Shown: positions 42,002-51,158, counted from the first letter of the stretch. The stretch: DNA of 64,000 nt from Flavobacterium sediminis (GCF_003148385.1 NZ_CP029463.1:1922001-1986000), one strand, 5' to 3'. Notes: generated from the sequence alone by a model not told the origin. Numbers and translations: made by a program.

Positions 42002-43002
42002 ATGAATCTTAAGAGAAGTTATTTATTTTTATTATTAGTATTATTTTCGCAAGTATCTTTTTCTCAGGAAGGTATTGCGGTGTACTCAGATTATTTATCT
42101 GATAATTATTATTTAATTCATCCGTCAATGGCAGGAGCGTCTAATTGTGGAAAAATTAGATTAACGGGGCGCCAACAATGGTTTGGTCAAGAGGACGCAC
42201 CATCATTACAGACATTAAGTTTCAATACTGCAATTGATGAAGACGGAATATCAGGTATCGGTTTAATCGCTTTTAATGACAAAAATGGTTACCATTCGCA
42301 AAAGGGAGCTAAATTGACATATGCTCACCATATTCGTTTTTCGAGAAATACGGTAGATTTGAATCAGTTATCTTTTGGTTTAAGTGCTGCTTTTATTCAA
42401 AGTCAATTGGATGAGACAGAATTTCAAGGATTTGATCCGTTTGTTTACGGTGGTATCTATCAAAAAGATTCTTATTTTAATGTTGATTTAGGAGCTTCAT
42501 ACCACTACATGGATTTCTTTACCCATTTTACAATTAAAAATTTCTTGGCAAACAGAAGAGAGATCTATACAGAAGGTTTCGAATCTGATAACTTAAGAAA
42601 GTATTTGTGGAGTGCAGGGGCAGTTTTCGGGATAGTGACAGATTGATGTTTGAGCCGTCATTCTTATTTCAGTATACAGAAGAAACTACGGAAAAAGCTA
42701 TTGATTTGAACTTGAAAGTTTATAAAAGTATGGATTTCGGTAGAGTATGGGGAGGTTTGTCTTATAGAAGAAGTTTTGATAAAACGGAGTATCTTAACGG
42801 TAATGCAGTTGATACACAATCACTTCAATGGTTAACCCCGATAATAGGGATCAATTACAAGCAGTTTATGTTTGCTTATACGTATTCTCATATTATGGGA
42901 GATGTTAAGTTTGATACAGGAGGTTTCCATCAAATTACTTTAGGTATTGATGTATTCTGTAAAGCTGCTGCTTGGGACTGTAATTGTCCTGCTGTAAACT
43001 AA
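42002..43002 (+). CDS. SprF-like PorP/SprF family outer-membrane protein, frameshifted
   Basis: Two frames (42002-42646 and about 42607-43002) give one protein of about 333 residues of the PorP/SprF family. It has a signal peptide (YLFLLLVLFSQVSFSQ), then DNYYLIHPSMAGASNCGKIRLTGRQQWFG, the family's start, and beta strands ending ITLGIDVFC. In F. johnsoniae SprF is needed for SprB export, and PorP of P. gingivalis is a T9SS protein that binds PorE. The gene lies six bases after the adhesin stop, so it is probably the dedicated partner. The break is in GGG 42629-42631; one more G gives GAVFGDSDRLMFEPSF. A terminator follows. Confidence 0.88.
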
Positions 43003-43020
43003 AAATATAATGTTTAATAT

Positions 43021-43047
43021 TAAAGTCCCGATTTTCGGGACTTTTTT
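43021..43047 (+). terminator. Rho-independent terminator after the adhesin-sprF operon
   Basis: Inverted repeat AAAGTCCCGA-TTT-TCGGGACTTT followed by further T residues, about 20 bases after the stop. Confidence 0.88.
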
Positions 43048-43058
43048 AATTTTATAAT

Positions 43059-43574
43059 ATGTTGATAAAAGAAGTAAACGGGAAATATCCTCAAATTCCG
43101 GAAGATTGTTTTGTAGCAGAGAATGCAACTATTGTCGGGGATGTTGTTTTAGGGGAAAAGTGTAGCATCTGGTTTAATGCCGTGGTTAGGGGAGATGTTA
43201 ACACTATAATTATTGGAGACAAAGTAAATATTCAGGATGGAGCAGTTATTCATTGTACCTATCAGAAGCACCCTACAGTTATAGGAAATAATGTGTCTAT
43301 CGGGCATAATGCCATTGTGCATGGCTGTGAGGTTAAAGATAATGTCTTGATCGGCATGGGAGCCATAGTTATGGACAATTGTGTCATAGAAAGCAATTCT
43401 ATTGTTGCTGCGGGTTCAGTTGTTACTCAAAATACAGTTGTGGAATCGGGTACTATTTATGCCGGAGTTCCTGCTAAGAAAGTGAAAGACATCAATGCCA
43501 GTGATTTTGCAGGCGAGATCGAACGAATTTCAAATAATTATGTCATGTATTCCTCTTGGTTTAAGGAGGAGTAA
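43059..43574 (+). CDS. Gamma carbonic anhydrase family protein (left-handed beta-helix)
   Basis: A 171-residue cytosolic hexapeptide-repeat protein of the gamma carbonic anhydrase (YrdA/PaaY) type. Repeats such as VGDVVLGEKCSIWFNAVVRGD and IGNNVSIGHNAIVHGC build a left-handed beta-helix trimer. The zinc ligands are present: His65 (VIHCTY), His83 (GHN) and His88 (VHG). The C-terminal helix (FAGEIERISNNYVMYSSW) is normal. Carbonic anhydrase activity is possible, but many bacterial members have other or unknown functions. It stands alone on the plus strand and converges with murI. Confidence 0.88.
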   Translation: MLIKEVNGKYPQIPEDCFVAENATIVGDVVLGEKCSIWFNAVVRGDVNTIIIGDKVNIQDGAVIHCTYQKHPTVIGNNVSIGHNAIVHGCEVKDNVLIGMGAIVMDNCVIESNSIVAAGSVVTQNTVVESGTIYAGVPAKKVKDINASDFAGEIERISNNYVMYSSWFKEE

Positions 43575-43584
43575 TAGCGGTAAA

Positions 43585-44367
43585 TTAGAAATCTAAATAA
43601 AAGACTTTTTCCTTTTTGTTTAATATTGTCCGGAGTACCTCAATGTCACTATTGCTGTAGAAAGCATTATTACCTGGTTCGGTAGAATTATTCAACATGC
43701 TTTGCTGAGCCAGAATGTTTTTGGTTTGTTTTGCAACAGCTTCTCCGGAATCAATTATCGTGATTTTTGACGGAATGATTTTTCTGATCTGAGGAATTAA
43801 ATAAGGGTAATGACTACATCCTAAAACCAGATAGTCTATATTCTGTTCTATCATTGGTTGAAGATAGTTCTCTAATAATTCAGCCATTTCAGGTGAATCC
43901 ATATCTCCGTTTTCTATGAGTTGGACCAAACCATGACCTATTTGCTCAATAATTTGAACATCCGTATAGGTTTTAGCTTTTTCGTGAAATAGTTCGCTAT
44001 TGAGAGTTCCTTTAGTAGCTAATATTCCGATCTTGTGGGTTTCAGATTGTAGTGCAGCTGGCTTTATAGCCGGTTCTATACCTATAAACGGTACGGAGAA
44101 CTTTTCTCTCAATTCATCTATAGCATTTGTTGTAGCCGTATTACAAGCGACTACAATGAGCTTACAGTTTTGTTCTAATAAAAATTCGGTATTCTTAATG
44201 CTTAAAGCTATGATCTCTTCTTTGGATTTTAAGCCATATGGAGCATTTTTACTATCGGCTAGGTAAATAGTGTTCTCATGAGGTAAAAGTGCGTTAACTT
44301 CTTTCCAAATTGATGTTCCGCCCACTCCGGAATCAAAAAAGCCGATAGGTTGTTTATTCTCGTCCAT
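43585..44367 (-). CDS. murI: Glutamate racemase
   Basis: MurI makes D-glutamate for peptidoglycan. The 260-residue protein has the opening GFFDSGVGGTSIWKE, the first catalytic cysteine in IVVACNTATTNAID (near residue 75), and the second in YLVLGCSHYPYLIP (near residue 183). The substrate loop KNAPYGLKSKEEI and the end-domain residues IDSGEAVAKQ are as expected. It is the last gene of a long minus-strand envelope block, but a hairpin terminator separates it from the OmpH/Skp genes upstream. Confidence 0.95.
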   Translation of the reverse strand: MDENKQPIGFFDSGVGGTSIWKEVNALLPHENTIYLADSKNAPYGLKSKEEIIALSIKNTEFLLEQNCKLIVVACNTATTNAIDELREKFSVPFIGIEPAIKPAALQSETHKIGILATKGTLNSELFHEKAKTYTDVQIIEQIGHGLVQLIENGDMDSPEMAELLENYLQPMIEQNIDYLVLGCSHYPYLIPQIRKIIPSKITIIDSGEAVAKQTKNILAQQSMLNNSTEPGNNAFYSNSDIEVLRTILNKKEKVFYLDF

Positions 44368-44384
44368 ATTGTACCGACAAATTT

Positions 44385-44419
44385 AAAAAAAAACTGCCCA
44401 AAATTACTTTTGGACAGTT
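44385..44419 (-). terminator. Rho-independent terminator after the OmpH/Skp genes
   Basis: On the minus strand AACTGTCCAAAA-GTAA-TTTTGGGCAGTT (one C-T type mismatch in the stem) followed by a run of nine T. It ends the bamA-ompH-ompH unit before murI. Confidence 0.8.
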
Positions 44420-44445
44420 GGTTTGTTTTAGTTTTTTTGAATTAA

Positions 44446-44949
44446 TTAAAAACCTAGTTCTTTTTTCACTTCAGGAAGTAAATCAGTACCGTTTGCTACT
44501 AATACACCACTACCGGTTGTTGAATCAAGAACATATTCAAAACCTTTAGATTTAGCCACTTTCTGAATTGCAGCCTGAGCTTTTTCTAAGATAGGTTTGT
44601 ATAAGTCTAACTCTTTTTGTTGTAGATCTTTACCAGCAGTTTGTTGGTATTGTTGGATGCGAGCTCCCATATCCTGCATTTCTTTTGAACGGGTTTCATT
44701 CAAAGCTTCTCCGGCAGTAGGCGCTTCCTGTTCGTATTTTTGTAATTTAGTTTGGTATTCTTGTACCATAGTTTTGTATTCTTTGTCATATTGCTCTTGG
44801 ATTTTTTCTAATTGAGCTTTAGCAGCTTTCATTTCCGGCATATTCTCCATCAAATCCTGCACATTGATATGAGCTAATTTTGATTGTGCTGATACTTGAG
44901 TACCTACAAATAATACTAATGCAATAATTAAAGTTTTAATTTGTTTCAT
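44446..44949 (-). CDS. OmpH/Skp family periplasmic chaperone
   Basis: Skp-type chaperones hold unfolded outer-membrane proteins in the periplasm before BamA inserts them. The 167-residue protein has a signal peptide (LIIALVLFVGTQVSAQ), the start SKLAHINVQDLMENMPEM, then a long coiled-coil (residues about 40-130, rich in Lys, Glu and Gln) and the closing GFEYVLDSTTGSGVLVANG that folds back on the first strand. Length is usual for Skp. It lies 21 bases after a longer paralogue, downstream of bamA, which is the standard arrangement. Confidence 0.92.
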   Translation of the reverse strand: MKQIKTLIIALVLFVGTQVSAQSKLAHINVQDLMENMPEMKAAKAQLEKIQEQYDKEYKTMVQEYQTKLQKYEQEAPTAGEALNETRSKEMQDMGARIQQYQQTAGKDLQQKELDLYKPILEKAQAAIQKVAKSKGFEYVLDSTTGSGVLVANGTDLLPEVKKELGF

Positions 44950-44970
44950 GTTTATATTCTTAAGTTAAAT

Positions 44971-45996
44971 TTATTGATTTTCGTTTTCTTCCGAGTTATT
45001 GTTGTTTTCTTCTTTCGCTTTTTTTGCAGCCTCTCTGGCCTCAATAGCCTTTTGTTTCTTTTCTTCTATTGCTTTTTTACGTTCTTCTAATTTTCTTTTA
45101 CGTTCTTCTTGTATTTGAGCTCTTTTTTCTTCAGCTGAGATTTCAGCTTCTGATTTATCTTCTGAAGACGTGTCATCTGTTATTTTTTGATCACCGGCAC
45201 TTTCTTCTATATTTTCATTTTCAATTTCTGTGCCACTTTTTTTATTTTCTTTTTCTTCTTCCAGTTTTTTGCGTTTGTCAGCAGCAGCTTGTTTGCGTTC
45301 TTCGATCAGTTTTTCTCTTGCTAACCTTCTTTCTTCGAGCATTTTTTCACGAGCAGCCTTTTTTTCGTCTAACTTTTTCTGTCTTTCTGCTAAATCAGGA
45401 TTTTCGTCTAACATGTCCTCTTTAGCTTCCTGTGCTTCTTGTGCCTTAAGTTGCTTTTTAGTCAATTCTTCTCTTTTTTCAGATCTAAGAATAGTTCGGA
45501 TAACTAAATCACTTATGTCATGTTGCTGTTTGGCAAATAACATTGTTAAATCTGAAGATCTGTCAAAGATAAAATCATATTTTTTCTTTTCGGCAATATC
45601 TTGAATAGCTGTGAATACTTGATCCTGAATAGGCTTAACTATAGTTGACTTCTGAACTATTAGATCACCTTGAGCTCCGAATTTTTTTTCTTGAAAATCT
45701 AAAAGTTCTTTTTCTAAAAAACTAATTTCTTCTTCTCGTTCTTCTATTAATTCTTTTGTTAAAAGCGGTTTTTCAACTTTTAAAGCCTCTTTTAATTTTG
45801 TGATCTCATTCTTTTTAATTTCAATTTCTTGCTTCCACTTTTGTGCTTTTAATTCCAGTTGGTTATTGGCTTCTGCATAAGATGGAACTTTTTCTAAAAT
45901 ATATTCCATATCTATGTAGCCAATCCTAATGCCTCTGGTTTGAGAAAAAGCAAAAGTAGCAGTAATTGACAGAAGAATAAAAAGTATTTTTTTCAT
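44971..45996 (-). CDS. OmpH/Skp family protein with long charged tail
   Basis: A 341-residue Skp-like protein. Residues 1-175 match the family: signal peptide (ILFILLSITATFAFSQ), IRIGYIDMEYILEKVPSY, coiled-coil, and the closing KKYDFIFDRSSDLTMLFA. Residues from about 185 to the end are an added, extremely charged Lys/Glu/Arg-rich helix-forming tail (KLDEKKAAREKMLEERRLAREK and similar, then a Ser/Asp/Glu stretch and a final KK/EE segment). The tail is absent from the 167-residue paralogue. Open frames on the other strand here are shadows of this biased composition. The tail's role is unknown. Confidence 0.88.
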   Translation of the reverse strand: MKKILFILLSITATFAFSQTRGIRIGYIDMEYILEKVPSYAEANNQLELKAQKWKQEIEIKKNEITKLKEALKVEKPLLTKELIEEREEEISFLEKELLDFQEKKFGAQGDLIVQKSTIVKPIQDQVFTAIQDIAEKKKYDFIFDRSSDLTMLFAKQQHDISDLVIRTILRSEKREELTKKQLKAQEAQEAKEDMLDENPDLAERQKKLDEKKAAREKMLEERRLAREKLIEERKQAAADKRKKLEEEKENKKSGTEIENENIEESAGDQKITDDTSSEDKSEAEISAEEKRAQIQEERKRKLEERKKAIEEKKQKAIEAREAAKKAKEENNNNSEENENQ

Positions 45997-46097
45997 AGTT
46001 GCCTTTTTAATTAATCATTAAAAGTACATAAAAATTTAGTTTTTAAATATAATTTTTTTGTTACTCCTTTTAAAATTAAACTAAAAACGTCAAATTG

Positions 46098-48740
46098 TTA
46101 AAATTGTTGTCCAATAATAAAGTGTGTTTGCCAACCACTTTTAGTTGTTGATCCCGGTACAGCATCAAATCCGTGTCCGAAGTCAATTCCTAATAGACCG
46201 AATGCCGGCATGAATACACGTAATCCGAATCCAGCTGAACGTTGTACTGTGAAAGGATTGTATGAGCTGAAGTCAGCAAATGCAGCACCGGCTTCTAAGA
46301 AGGTCAGACCATAAATTGAAGCCGCTCCACTCAAAGTGATCGGATAACGCAATTCCATGGAGAACTTGTTGTAAACAGTTGCCCCAATCTGACTTCCACT
46401 ACTGTTTATAGGCGAAAGAGAGTTGTTTTGATAACCTCGTAACTGAATGTTTTCTCTACCGTCAAGGGAGTAGTTTGCCATACCGTCACCACCTAAGTAA
46501 AAACGCTCAAAAGGAACCAAGCCTCTGTCTTGATTATAGGCACCCATAAATCCGAATTCACCGAGAGTTCTTAAAACTAACTTGTCGTATATTGTAGTAT
46601 ATAGATCCGCTTTCACTTTGATTTTATAGTATTCTAACCAGTTGAATTTTATCTGATCTACTTTTCCCTGATCGGTTGCAGCCTGTTGATATGTTGCTAC
46701 GGCATCACCGTTTGAATCAAGATAAGATCCGGAAGGAACCCAGTTACCGTTATCGTTAAAATAACTATCACCTGTATTTCTTTGTTTGTTCTCTTCTTTG
46801 TCGCCAAGGTTAGCATAATCTACACCGTTGAATAATGAATAAGGTGGTGTAAATTTACCACTGATTGTAAATTCAGAACCGTAAGTCGGGTAGATAGGGT
46901 TAAATCCTTTACTGTTACGCGATAGGGCAACAGTATATGTTAAGTTTCTTGATGAACCGTCTCCGAAAGTAAATAATCCGGTGTAATAATTGCTCAAGGC
47001 ATAATATTGGAAAGAAACACTTTGAGATAACACAAAGTAATCATCCGGTACTTTCAATCTTTTAGCTAAACCAACCGTTAATGAAGTGATACTAAAGCTT
47101 TGACTTTTATCAACGTTACTTGTAGAATAGTTATAAGAGTATTGTCTACTGTGAGAAATAGAGGTCGAAAAGTTAATTGGTTTTTTTCCTCCTAACCATG
47201 GTTCTGAGAAAGATAAACTATACGTTCTGAAATAGGAACTTCCTTGTAAACGCAAAGCTAACTTTTGTCCGTCTCCCATAGGAAGTGGTTTGTAAGCGTC
47301 TTTTTTAAAGATGTTTCGCATAGAGAAGTTGTTGAATGAAAGCCCTAAAGTACCTATAAAACTACCACTACCATAACCCCCTTGTAATTCAACCTGGCTT
47401 GATCCTTTTTCTACAACACTATATTCAATATCTACCGTACCCGCTTGAGGGTCTACGTTTTTAAATTCAGGTTTAATGGCTTCAGCATCGAAGAAACCTA
47501 ATTGTCCGATCTCACGAATAGAGCGTATCAATAATTCTTTGCTGTATTTTTCTCCCGGTTTTGTTCTAAGTTCACGATAGATCACACGATCATTAGTCTT
47601 GTCATTACCTACAACGGTGATTTTATTGAAGTAAGCAATAGGACCTTCCGTAATTCTGATTTCAAAATCGATGGTGTCATTGTATGTTTTTACTTCAACC
47701 GGATTGATGCTTGAGAACAAATAACCGTTATTTTGGTAAAGGTTTGTTAAGTCCTCGCCATCTGGTTTAGATTGGTCGGCAATACGTTTCTGAAGTAAAA
47801 CACCATTATACACATCTCCTTTTTTGATACCTAAAATACGATTCAATTGATTTTCCGTATAAACAGTGTTTCCGATGTAGCGAATGTTACCGAAATAATA
47901 TTTTTTTCCTTCTTCTAAATTTACCTTGATAGCGATCATGTCTTTCTCTTTGTTGTAAGAGACAGTGTCTGAAACAACTCTGGCATCGCGGAATCCGTTT
48001 TCTTTGTATTTATCAATAACAGAAACCAAATCCTCTTTGTATTTGTCTTTAATATATTTAGATCGTTTAAAGATACGTATCGGATTTTTTTGCTTTGTAT
48101 TTTTAAAAGCTCTTCTTAGTTTTCGGTCAGATATTTCATTGTTCCCGCTGAAATCAATAGATTTTACTTTTACTTTATCGCCTTTATCAATACCAACAAC
48201 CATTTTCACTTGCGAATCTATGGTGTCCTGAATAGTGTTAATGTTAACTTTAGCGTTGTAATATCCGTCTTTTTTGTATTTGTTTTCGATATAGTTCTTT
48301 GTTGTAGTCAACAAATTTTCGTTAACGATCTTTCCTTTCTTAAGATCGGTATCTTTGATAAGTTCTTCAGCTTTTCCTTTCTTTACTCCTTGGATTTTTA
48401 CATCCGAAAGTTTCGGAAGTTCATTTAGGTGAAGGTCAAGATAAATGCTGTCGCCTTCAACTTTATTGATATAGAATGCAACATCATTGAAAAGACCAAG
48501 TTTCCATAATTTCTTAATAGCAGTACTGATGTCTTCTCCCGGAACCATGATTTTTTGCCCTTTTTCCAATCCGGTGAAAGTCACAACGGTTTGCTCACTA
48601 TATTGACTTTTACCGCTTACTTCAACATCCGCTAAAATATATTCTTTTCCGCTTTCTAATTTTGTTTCCTGAGCCACTAAGGCACCGAAATTTCCTAAAA
48701 CGATAAAGGTAAATAGTAATTTTATCCTCTTTTTAAACAT
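46098..48740 (-). CDS. bamA: Outer-membrane protein assembly factor BamA
   Basis: BamA is the Omp85-family core of the machine that folds beta-barrels into the outer membrane. From ATG 48740 (MFKKRIKLLFTFIVLGNF...AQ, a signal peptide) it has 880 residues. Five POTRA domains fill about residues 30-450, with repeats such as SVKIQ-type strands, VKSIDFSGNNEISDRKLRRAF and YFGNIRYIGNTVYTENQL. The C-terminal barrel (from about 500) has GLSFNNFSMRNIFKK, QLRGYQNNSLSP with the RGY lid motif, and ends GWQTHFIIGQQF. The frame is open further upstream into uppS, but that part has no family match, so I use the later start. Confidence 0.94.
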   Translation of the reverse strand: MFKKRIKLLFTFIVLGNFGALVAQETKLESGKEYILADVEVSGKSQYSEQTVVTFTGLEKGQKIMVPGEDISTAIKKLWKLGLFNDVAFYINKVEGDSIYLDLHLNELPKLSDVKIQGVKKGKAEELIKDTDLKKGKIVNENLLTTTKNYIENKYKKDGYYNAKVNINTIQDTIDSQVKMVVGIDKGDKVKVKSIDFSGNNEISDRKLRRAFKNTKQKNPIRIFKRSKYIKDKYKEDLVSVIDKYKENGFRDARVVSDTVSYNKEKDMIAIKVNLEEGKKYYFGNIRYIGNTVYTENQLNRILGIKKGDVYNGVLLQKRIADQSKPDGEDLTNLYQNNGYLFSSINPVEVKTYNDTIDFEIRITEGPIAYFNKITVVGNDKTNDRVIYRELRTKPGEKYSKELLIRSIREIGQLGFFDAEAIKPEFKNVDPQAGTVDIEYSVVEKGSSQVELQGGYGSGSFIGTLGLSFNNFSMRNIFKKDAYKPLPMGDGQKLALRLQGSSYFRTYSLSFSEPWLGGKKPINFSTSISHSRQYSYNYSTSNVDKSQSFSITSLTVGLAKRLKVPDDYFVLSQSVSFQYYALSNYYTGLFTFGDGSSRNLTYTVALSRNSKGFNPIYPTYGSEFTISGKFTPPYSLFNGVDYANLGDKEENKQRNTGDSYFNDNGNWVPSGSYLDSNGDAVATYQQAATDQGKVDQIKFNWLEYYKIKVKADLYTTIYDKLVLRTLGEFGFMGAYNQDRGLVPFERFYLGGDGMANYSLDGRENIQLRGYQNNSLSPINSSGSQIGATVYNKFSMELRYPITLSGAASIYGLTFLEAGAAFADFSSYNPFTVQRSAGFGLRVFMPAFGLLGIDFGHGFDAVPGSTTKSGWQTHFIIGQQF

Positions 48741-48747
48741 TTTGTTA

Positions 48748-49488
48748 TTATGAAATTTGTTCACTTGTTTTTCCAAATCTTCTTTCTCGTTTTTGATAGC
48801 TAATGATGGCTTCATATAAATTTTCTTCTTTAAAATCGGGCCATAAAACATTCGTGAAATAAAATTCAGCGTATGCAATCTGCCAAAGTAAAAAATTACT
48901 GATTCTGTGTTCGCCACTGGTTCTTATTACTAAGTCTACATCTGGCAAATTATGCGTGTAAAGATGCTGATTAATAATTGTTTCGTCAATAGCGTCAGAA
49001 GAAATTATATTATTTTTAACTTTATCACTAATTTTTTTAACAGCCTGAACAAGTTCTTCTCTGGAGCCATAGCTTAAAGCTAAAGTTAAGGTAAGTCTTG
49101 AATTATCAGCAGTTTTAGCAATAACCTCCTGTAGTTCGGTTTGAACTTTTGTTGGTAAATTTGTTAAATTTCCTATAGCATTTAACCTGACGTTGTTTTT
49201 TGATAAAGTTTTTAATTCTTTTTTAAGAGAAGAGATTAAAAGCTTCATTAATGTATCTACTTCAAATTTGGGTCTGTTCCAGTTTTCAGTAGAGAAAGCA
49301 TATAATGTAAGGTTTTCGATCCCCAGTTTAGCGCAAGTCTCAACAGTTGTTCTTACCGATTTAGTGCCGCTTTCGTGCCCTAAAGTTCTCAGAAGTCCTC
49401 TTTGTTTTGCCCAGCGCCCGTTACCGTCCATGATGATGGCCAGGTGCTTGGGTAAATTGTTTGTATCTATTTGTTCTAATAAACTCAT
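48748..49488 (-). CDS. uppS: Isoprenyl (undecaprenyl) diphosphate synthase
   Basis: UppS condenses isopentenyl diphosphate onto farnesyl diphosphate in cis to give the C55 lipid carrier for peptidoglycan and surface glycans. The 246-residue protein has the catalytic start HLAIIMDGNGRWAKQRG, GTKSVRTTVETCAKLGI, LTLYAFSTENWNRP, and DLVIRTSGEHRISNFLLWQ near the end. An open extension upstream exists, but ATG 49488 (MSLLEQIDTNNLPKH) is the family start, two bases after the porG stop. bamA starts seven bases after the uppS stop, so the genes are probably co-transcribed. Confidence 0.95.
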   Translation of the reverse strand: MSLLEQIDTNNLPKHLAIIMDGNGRWAKQRGLLRTLGHESGTKSVRTTVETCAKLGIENLTLYAFSTENWNRPKFEVDTLMKLLISSLKKELKTLSKNNVRLNAIGNLTNLPTKVQTELQEVIAKTADNSRLTLTLALSYGSREELVQAVKKISDKVKNNIISSDAIDETIINQHLYTHNLPDVDLVIRTSGEHRISNFLLWQIAYAEFYFTNVLWPDFKEENLYEAIISYQKRERRFGKTSEQIS

Positions 49489-49490
49489 AA

Positions 49491-50174
49491 TTATTCTACA
49501 CAAAAACAAGGATTCTGACCAAAGGTATAGGTTAAGGTAAAACCTGTAAAGACATACCAGTCATTACTGTTTAAATTACCGAAACGCAACGTTTCAAAAT
49601 TGTCATTTTTAGGGTTACTACCGTCTAAGTTATCAGTGAAAGTATAACGAGCTCCTACTTCAAAACCTAAAATGATACTTTCTGTTAAACGAGCTTTGAG
49701 CCCTACAACCATTGGTATAGCAAAAGTACTGTCTCTATAGTCTACTTCGCTTTTATCGTTTAAAATATATAATTCTTTGTAAATAAAATAATTAATTCCG
49801 GATGAAACATAAGGTGTCATTAAGAAACCCGATTCGTGTAAGTCAAACTCGAAAAAATTAAATTCCAGTCCCGCAGAGAATTCCATAACGTTGTTCTCAA
49901 AACTGTAACCTCTCAGATAGCGGCTCGGAACATCGCTGTCAATGTCTTTAGATTCAAGTTTACCGGTGGTAAAACCAAATCGGAAAGCATGTCTGGGACT
50001 TCTATTCCATTTGTAAATTAAACCAATGGCCGGATTGTTAGGGGAAATATAATCTGTAGGACCTACATCACCTATATAGTTAACACCACCAACAAATACT
50101 CCTAATTCATTGATCTGACTATATGATAGGTTTAATCCTAATACTACTAATATGTAAAAAAATAAGCGCTTCAT
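49491..50174 (-). CDS. porG: T9SS outer-membrane protein PorG (DUF6089 family)
   Basis: A 227-residue outer-membrane beta-barrel with a signal peptide (LFFYILVVLGLNLSYSQ). It starts INELGVFVGGVNYIGDVGPTD, then KWNRSPRHAFRFGF, FNFFEFDLHESGF, LGFEVGARYTFTDNLDGSNP and the end FTGFTLTYTFGQNPCFC. These match the DUF6089 family, members of which are named PorG, a component that links the T9SS ring (GldK/N type) to the outer membrane. Family name is from recognition of these strands, not a search. It is just before uppS and bamA, placing a T9SS part next to general outer-membrane biogenesis. Confidence 0.82.
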   Translation of the reverse strand: MKRLFFYILVVLGLNLSYSQINELGVFVGGVNYIGDVGPTDYISPNNPAIGLIYKWNRSPRHAFRFGFTTGKLESKDIDSDVPSRYLRGYSFENNVMEFSAGLEFNFFEFDLHESGFLMTPYVSSGINYFIYKELYILNDKSEVDYRDSTFAIPMVVGLKARLTESIILGFEVGARYTFTDNLDGSNPKNDNFETLRFGNLNSNDWYVFTGFTLTYTFGQNPCFCVE

Positions 50175-50279
50175 TTTTTAAACAGTTTGCAAATATAACA
50201 ATATAGATTTCTTTACCATTATGTAAAGGAAATTTTTATTTTAAACGTAAAAAATTCAAAATGTTATATTTTTAAGCAA

Positions 50280-51158
50280 CTAATTTCTTCGGTCTTCTCC
50301 CCACAACAGTTTTTTTCTTATGGTTTTAAGAAAACCTTCCTCTGGAAATTCAACTAATTGTATCGAAAAATCAGATTTTTTAACGTAAAGAACGGTCTCG
50401 TTATTTACAGAAGTAATGCGGGAGTCTAATGAAACTAAATACTCATTTTCCCTTCCGGATACTTTTAGTTTGATTTCAGTATTATCTGGAATTACTAATG
50501 GTCTGGCATTCAGGTTGTGTGGTGCTATGGGGTTTATTACGAGACTTTTGACTTCAGGGGTTAAAATCGGGCCGCCACAACTTAGAGAATAGCCGGTTGA
50601 ACCTGTAGGAGTAGAGATGATCAGGCCGTCAGCCCAATAAGAGGTAAGGTATTCGTTATCCAGATACGTTTCAATAGTAATCATGGAAGTGGTATCTTTT
50701 CTGGAAACACTAACTTCGTTCAAAGCAAAGTTCAGATCGTCTAAATCATGATTGATAGGTTTTGAACTTAAACTTAAAAGTGTTCTTTGGGATATGGTAT
50801 AATTCCCTTGAATCATTTTATTGATGAAAAGTTCTATGTTTTCTATCTGAACAGTAGCTAAAAAACCTAACCTTCCGGAATTGATCCCGACGATCGGAAT
50901 GTTTTTGTTACGAATATAGGTCACTGCTCTGAGAATAGTGCCATCGCCTCCTATACTGATTAGGAAAGCCGTGCTTTCATCTAATTCTTCGTGACATGAA
51001 AATGTTTTATACTCTTTGGTAGAGATAGTTGAAAGATTTTCAGCAAATGTTTTTTCTATGAATACTTCAAAATCATTCTTTTTAAGAATAGTAATGACTT
51101 TGGAGACAATTTCCTCTGTGTTGTTCTGGTAATATTGACCGTAAATCGCGATTTTCAT
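50280..51158 (-). CDS. nadK: NAD kinase
   Basis: NadK phosphorylates NAD to NADP with ATP or polyphosphate. The 292-residue protein has the phosphate-binding ISIGGDGTILRAV (residues about 67-79), GINSGRLGFLA, ALNEVSVSRKDTTSM, YWADGLIISTPTGSTGYSLS and GGPILTP, all diagnostic of the family. The C-terminal strands (IKLKVSGRENEYLVSLDSR) are usual. It follows the CBS-domain gene by 42 bases and precedes porG by 105 bases on the same strand. Confidence 0.95.
   Translation of the reverse strand: MKIAIYGQYYQNNTEEIVSKVITILKKNDFEVFIEKTFAENLSTISTKEYKTFSCHEELDESTAFLISIGGDGTILRAVTYIRNKNIPIVGINSGRLGFLATVQIENIELFINKMIQGNYTISQRTLLSLSSKPINHDLDDLNFALNEVSVSRKDTTSMITIETYLDNEYLTSYWADGLIISTPTGSTGYSLSCGGPILTPEVKSLVINPIAPHNLNARPLVIPDNTEIKLKVSGRENEYLVSLDSRITSVNNETVLYVKKSDFSIQLVEFPEEGFLKTIRKKLLWGEDRRN

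Noticed and set aside
45069..45604. Phe/Leu- and Ser-rich open frames on the plus strand
   Set aside because: They are antisense echoes of the Lys/Glu-rich tail of the OmpH-like gene.
48741..48917. The upstream extension of the bamA frame
   Set aside because: It overlaps uppS and encodes no BamA-like sequence; a signal peptide starts at 48740.
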